A stretch of DNA of 64,000 nucleotides from Microvirga ossetica. Its GTDB lineage: Bacteria > Pseudomonadota > Alphaproteobacteria > Rhizobiales > Beijerinckiaceae. Position numbers and translations under genes: made by a program. The stretch spans positions 5,482,501-5,546,500 of the forward strand of contig NZ_CP016616.1 in assembly GCF_002741015.1 (NCBI RefSeq), given 5' to 3'. The notes below the pieces were generated by a model that saw only the letters and a list, made by a program, of their open reading frames with translations, searched no databases and was not told where the DNA came from. Of this stretch, positions 60,372 through 64,000 are shown piece by piece. How positions within the stretch are numbered: the stretch's first letter is position 1; every line of letters begins with the position of its first letter.

Positions 60372-62090
60372 ATGAGCCCGTCCCAGGTTGAGCGGCGACT
60401 GTCGGCCATCATGGCTGCCGACGTGGTCGGCTACTCTGGACTGATCGAGGCGGACGAGCTTGGCACGCTCACGGCCATGAGGGATTTGCGGGATACGGTC
60501 TGGAACCCGCTTCTCGTCGAGCATCGCGGACGGACCGTCAAGCTGATGGGCGACGGCATCCTGGCCGAGTTCGGCTCGGTGGTCGATGCCATCGCCTGTG
60601 CGGCGGCCTTGCAGCGGAAGCTGGCTGCCGACCAGGCCGGGACGCACCCGGACCGCCGCATCGTGTTCCGGGTCGGAGTCAACCTCGGCGACGTGGTGGT
60701 CGAGGGCGACGATCTGCTCGGCGACGGGGTTAACATCGCGGCGCGCCTCGAGCAGCTTTGCGCCCCTGGCGGAGTGATGATCTCCGGAACCGCTTACGAC
60801 CACCTGCAAGGCAAGCTGGATTGCGGCTTCGAGTTCGTGGGCGAGCAGCGTCTCAAGAACATCGCGCGGCTGGTCCGGGTCTACCGCATGGTTTCCGATC
60901 CAACGGCGAGGGCCCATGCACAGCCGCTCCCCGAGAAGCCCTCGATTGCTGTCTTGCCCTTTGCCAACATCGGCCAGGAGCCGGAGCAGGAGAGCTTTGC
61001 CGACGGGCTGACCGAGGATCTCATCACAGATCTCTCGCGGCGGGCCGGGCTGTTCGTCATCGCGCGCCACTCGGCCTTTGCCTACAAGGGCTGCCCGGTC
61101 GATGGGCGCCAAGTCGCCAGGGACCTTGGGGTCCGCTATCTTCTCGAGGGAAGCACGCGCCGGGCTGCCGGACGGGTGCGGATCAATGTCCAGTTGGTCG
61201 ACGCACTGAACGGCGAGCACCTGTGGGCCGAGCGGTTTGATCGCGGCCTTGAAGACATCTTCAAGGTCCAGGACGAGGTCACCGGCCGGATCGTCGAGGC
61301 CCTGGTCGGTCGCCTGGTGCCGGCCCCGGCCCGAAACCGGCCGGCCAGCCTGGACGCCTACGATCTGTGCGTGCGCGGGCGGGCGCTGATCGGCAAGACC
61401 CCTGAGGTCGCCCGTGAGGCCAGTCTCCTGCTCCAGCGCGCCATTGCCCTTGATCCCGACTACGCGGAGGCGCATCGCTGGCTGGCGTTCAACCTCTGGA
61501 CGGGCTGGGCGCATTGGGGCGAGCCGATGGAACCGAATCGCCCCAAGTCGGTGGAATTGGCAGAGCGGGCGGTGGCGCTTGATCCGAACGATGCCGGCAA
61601 CCGCTGGGTTCTCGGGCATGTGCTCGCCTTCGAGCGGCGCTGGCCGGAATCGGACGCGGCCTATGAGGCGGCGTTCGCCCTCGATGCCAACCAAGCGGAT
61701 GCCTGGGCGATGCAGGGCGAGATGGGAACATTCCATGGCCGCCCGACGGAGGGAATCGAGAGGGTGAAGAGGGCACTGCGCCTGAACCCGCATCCGCCGG
61801 GCTGGTATTACTGGGAGCTTGGCTATGCGCAGTATGCCGCGCGCCAGCATGAAGCGGCGGTCGAGACCCTGCGCCAGCCGTCGACGTACCGGACCGGCTC
61901 GCGCCGCATCCTGGCGGCAAGCCTGGCGCAACTCGGGAAGATCGAGGAGGCACGCCAGGAGGCGGAACTGTTCATGGTGAGCAATCCGCATTTCACGATC
62001 GGCTACTGGGCGGCGACGCAGCCGTTCCGGGACGACGCGATCCGCGAGCACTTCGTTGATGGCTACCGCAAGGCCGACTTGCCTGCTTGA
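60372..62090 (+). CDS. Class III adenylate cyclase with TPR tail
   Basis: 572 residues from ATG 60372. Residues 5-175 form the cyclase domain (IMAADVVGYSGLI, LMGDGILAEFG, RVGVNLGDVVVEGDDLLGDG, NIAARLEQL). A TolB-like segment follows (SIAVLPFANIGQEPEQE, LTEDLITDLSR, ARDLGVRYLLEGS), then TPR-like repeats to the end. Both metal Asp regions are kept. It likely makes cAMP and reads protein contacts through the TPR tail. A second such gene begins at 62903. Confidence 0.88.
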   Translation: MSPSQVERRLSAIMAADVVGYSGLIEADELGTLTAMRDLRDTVWNPLLVEHRGRTVKLMGDGILAEFGSVVDAIACAAALQRKLAADQAGTHPDRRIVFRVGVNLGDVVVEGDDLLGDGVNIAARLEQLCAPGGVMISGTAYDHLQGKLDCGFEFVGEQRLKNIARLVRVYRMVSDPTARAHAQPLPEKPSIAVLPFANIGQEPEQESFADGLTEDLITDLSRRAGLFVIARHSAFAYKGCPVDGRQVARDLGVRYLLEGSTRRAAGRVRINVQLVDALNGEHLWAERFDRGLEDIFKVQDEVTGRIVEALVGRLVPAPARNRPASLDAYDLCVRGRALIGKTPEVAREASLLLQRAIALDPDYAEAHRWLAFNLWTGWAHWGEPMEPNRPKSVELAERAVALDPNDAGNRWVLGHVLAFERRWPESDAAYEAAFALDANQADAWAMQGEMGTFHGRPTEGIERVKRALRLNPHPPGWYYWELGYAQYAARQHEAAVETLRQPSTYRTGSRRILAASLAQLGKIEEARQEAELFMVSNPHFTIGYWAATQPFRDDAIREHFVDGYRKADLPA

Positions 62091-62155
62091 TTGTCGCCCG
62101 GCCGCCTGTTCACGTGACGGGGTTCGCACGCGGGGCTGTCAACACCGCCAGGCGC

Positions 62156-62817
62156 TCATTGAGCCAGTCTGGCGTGGTCCAGCGCGTAAAGATCGGCAGC
62201 GATGTCCGGACCGGCCCCGTTCTGCCGCAGCAGGGCCGTTCGGTCCTGGAACACCGCCGCTTGGTCATAGCCTTCGATCAGGAGCACCCAGTCAGCGACC
62301 GTGTCCTGCCCCCCGCGCAGGACCGCCTCCTGGGTCGGCGTCTTGCCCCTGTCCCGGTCCGCGATCAGCAGATGGGCGGCGCACAGACCTGGTTGCATCG
62401 CGTGCGACCGCACCTCGCCTGTCAGGAAATCCCGTAGGCCCGCCTCGCGTCCGGGGTCCGGCGAGAACCGGAGGCTCTGGAGCCAGCGGCCGATGCCGAA
62501 GCCCCACGATGCTTCCACCCGGCAGAGGCTCCGGTTCATGTTCCGCAGCGCGGGCATCATCCGCCGGTCCATTCAGAGGGATTGTTCAGGCGCTCCAGGT
62601 ACGCCTCCGATTTGAAGACATCGGGGTCGACGACCGCGTACAGGATCAGGAAGGCCGGCCCGGATCCCGCGACGGAGTACCGCCGCGCTTCCACGAAGCC
62701 GGGGATCGCAAGCCGCTCCTGCATGTGCTCATGGGAGTGCCAGTCGAGGTACTCGGCCTCGCGCCCCTCATCGACGTCGTGCCATGCGACCAGAGCCCCT
62801 GATCCAGCCCAGCCCAT
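62156..62817 (-). pseudogene. EthD/DUF4286-like protein, frameshifted
   Basis: From ATG 62817 (MGWAGSGALVAWHDVDEG) the first half has EYLDWHSHEHMQERLAIPGF and ends at NNPSEWTGG. One added C near 62566 joins it to RRMMPALRNMNRSLCRVEAS and the second half (LTGEVRSHAMQPG ... TVADWVLLIEGYDQA). The pattern is of ferredoxin-fold EthD-type proteins. A single-base gap splits it. Confidence 0.6.
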
Positions 62818-62902
62818 CGGAACCTCCCCGGCTGCTGAGACGCTCGACGCGAATCCCCGTCGCGCGTACCATCCTAGTCGCGATGACAGCTTGGAGGAAC
62901 AC

Positions 62903-64000
62903 ATGCCTCCGCAGGAGCCGCGCCTCGCACGGCGGCTGGCCGCGATCCTCACGGCGGACGTGGCAGGTTATGCCCGCCTGACGGGTGCCGACGAGAGCGG
63001 CACGCTCCGGATGCTCGCCGCGCATCGCGAGATCATGGACCGGACGATCGGCGAGTACGGCGGCCGCATCGCCAACACCGCAGGCGACAGCGTCGTGGCC
63101 GAGTTCCCCAGCGTCGTCGATGCGGTGCAATGCGCCGTGGCCGTCCAGGATCGGTTGAACGCGACGGACGGGGACACGCCCGAGTCCCGCCGCCTGCGGT
63201 TCCGCATCGGCGTGCACCTCGGTGACGTGGTGGTCCGGAACGGCGACGTCCTCGGCGATGCGGTCAACATCGGCGCCCGGCTCCAGTCGCTCGCCGAGCC
63301 CGGCGGGGTGTGCATCTCGGGCACGGCCTACGACTATGTGCACAAGGCGCTGCCGCTGACCTATGCCGATCTCGGGCCGCAGGCGGTCAAGAGCATCGAG
63401 GAGCCGATCCGGGCCTATCTCGTCGGACCCGCAGCCCCGGAGCAGCCACCCCCGCTGCCGTCGTCGCACGCGTTCCGGCTCCTGCCGCTGCCGGACAAGC
63501 CCTCCCTGGCGGTGCTGCCGTTCGCGAACCTCGGCGGCGATCCCGAGCAGGAGTATCTGGTGGACGGCATCACCGACGAGATCATCACGGCGCTCGCCAG
63601 GGTGCGCTGGTTCTTCGTCATCGCCGGAAGCTCCAGCTTCACCTTCAAGGGCCGTGCCATCGACGTGAAGCAGGTCGGGCGTGAACTCGGGGTGCGCTAC
63701 GTCCTGGAAGGCAGCGTGCGGAGAGCGGGTCAGCGCCTGCGGATCACGGGTCAGCTCCTCGAGGCCGAGACGGGCAGCCATCTCTGGGCCGATCGCTACG
63801 AGGGTTCCATGGAGGACGTGTTCGAGTTCCAAGACCGGATTACCGAGAGCGTGGTCGGGGCCATCGAGCCGCGCCTGCGGGTGGCCGAGATGGAGCGGGC
63901 GCGGCGGAAGCGTCCGGATAGCCTCACTGCCTATGACCGCTTCCTGCGGGCCCTGTCGCAGTTCTATCTCGCCAGCCGGGACGGCACGGCGGCGACGTTG
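62903..64000 (+). CDS. Class III adenylate cyclase with TolB-like region, partial
   Basis: ATG 62903 follows GGAGG (62893-62897). The frame is open to the window end (366 codons). RLARRLAAILTADVAGYARL, NTAGDSVVAEFP, RIGVHLGDVVVRNGDVLGDA and NIGARLQSLAEPGG form the cyclase domain. SLAVLPFANLGGDPEQEYL and GRELGVRYVLEGSVRR make up a TolB-like segment, and TPR repeats should follow beyond 64000. It is a close relative of the gene at 60372 and reads in the same direction. Confidence 0.88.
   Translation, partial: MPPQEPRLARRLAAILTADVAGYARLTGADESGTLRMLAAHREIMDRTIGEYGGRIANTAGDSVVAEFPSVVDAVQCAVAVQDRLNATDGDTPESRRLRFRIGVHLGDVVVRNGDVLGDAVNIGARLQSLAEPGGVCISGTAYDYVHKALPLTYADLGPQAVKSIEEPIRAYLVGPAAPEQPPPLPSSHAFRLLPLPDKPSLAVLPFANLGGDPEQEYLVDGITDEIITALARVRWFFVIAGSSSFTFKGRAIDVKQVGRELGVRYVLEGSVRRAGQRLRITGQLLEAETGSHLWADRYEGSMEDVFEFQDRITESVVGAIEPRLRVAEMERARRKRPDSLTAYDRFLRALSQFYLASRDGTAATL

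Noticed and set aside
60345..62129. 594-residue minus-strand frame
   Set aside because: Antisense to the cyclase-TPR gene, with no start signal or domain.
1..64000. CRISPR arrays, tRNA, rRNA and replication origin
   Set aside because: No regularly spaced repeats with spacers, no tRNA clover-leaf or rRNA segments and no iteron/DnaA-box cluster were seen by reading both strands.

Overview
The window is high-GC DNA with the gene content of an alphaproteobacterium of the order Hyphomicrobiales, most like Methylobacteriaceae (Microvirga or Methylobacterium type). That placement is inferred from HWE-type histidine kinases, Mur/Fur-like and FixJ-like regulators, DUF6894 and DUF992 proteins, an Omp25/31-type barrel and class III adenylate cyclases with TPR tails. 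No rRNA, tRNA, CRISPR array or replication origin was seen. The many mobile elements, broken genes and duplicated blocks indicate an accessory region or large plasmid.

Layout. (1) 1-4450: a zinc-ribbon fragment, a metal block (multicopper oxidase, frameshifted ZIP transporter, Fur-type regulator, dead YnfA) and the first copy of a VOC-protein block that recurs near 48.5-49.2 kb. (2) 4794-6939: an IS701/IS4-like element with imperfect terminal inverted repeats and a divergent 219-residue passenger gene. (3) 7-16 kb: a receiver protein, an HWE kinase, a group II intron inserted in a small repeat whose uninterrupted relative lies at 3659-3760, and a kinase with a periplasmic binding-protein-like sensor facing two response regulators preceded by a repeated 14-bp dyad. 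(4) 16.2-21.6 kb: an AraC regulator fused to an extra domain, and small secreted proteins. (5) 21.7-30.4 kb: a leftward set of nearly all exported products: formylglycine-generating enzyme, two arylsulfatases carrying the modifiable CTAGR site, a HAD-type phosphatase, a tandem-domain protein, two paralogous secreted proteins and small secreted proteins. (6) 30.7-38.9 kb: a NarL-type two-component pair, two more AraC-type genes, an HWE kinase broken by an amber codon, DUF992 and LssY-type genes. (7) 39-42.3 kb: small envelope genes and fragments. (8) 42.5-48.3 kb: a LysR regulator divergent from an AtuA / small AtuA-like subunit / Bug-type binding protein / 3-hydroxybutyrate-oligomer hydrolase operon that ends at a clear terminator. 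(9) 49.3-57.8 kb: a PAP2/haloperoxidase-like protein, IS1595, a cupredoxin, a frameshifted M15 peptidase and one IS630 element nested inside another. (10) 57.9-64 kb: a beta-propeller protein, a DUF1445 hydro-lyase and two cyclase-TPR proteins.

How it may work together. The strongest unexplained signal is a direct-repeat motif, GTCAAGC-N14-GTCAAGC (21-bp period). It occurs in front of the FGE-sulfatase operon, the Gly/His-rich secreted protein, a lipoprotein, the DUF992 gene, the HWE kinase and the short AraC gene. It looks like the operator of a local regulon of exported proteins, and one of the AraC-type regulators in the window is the natural candidate for its ligand. This is inferred from the sequence and is untested.
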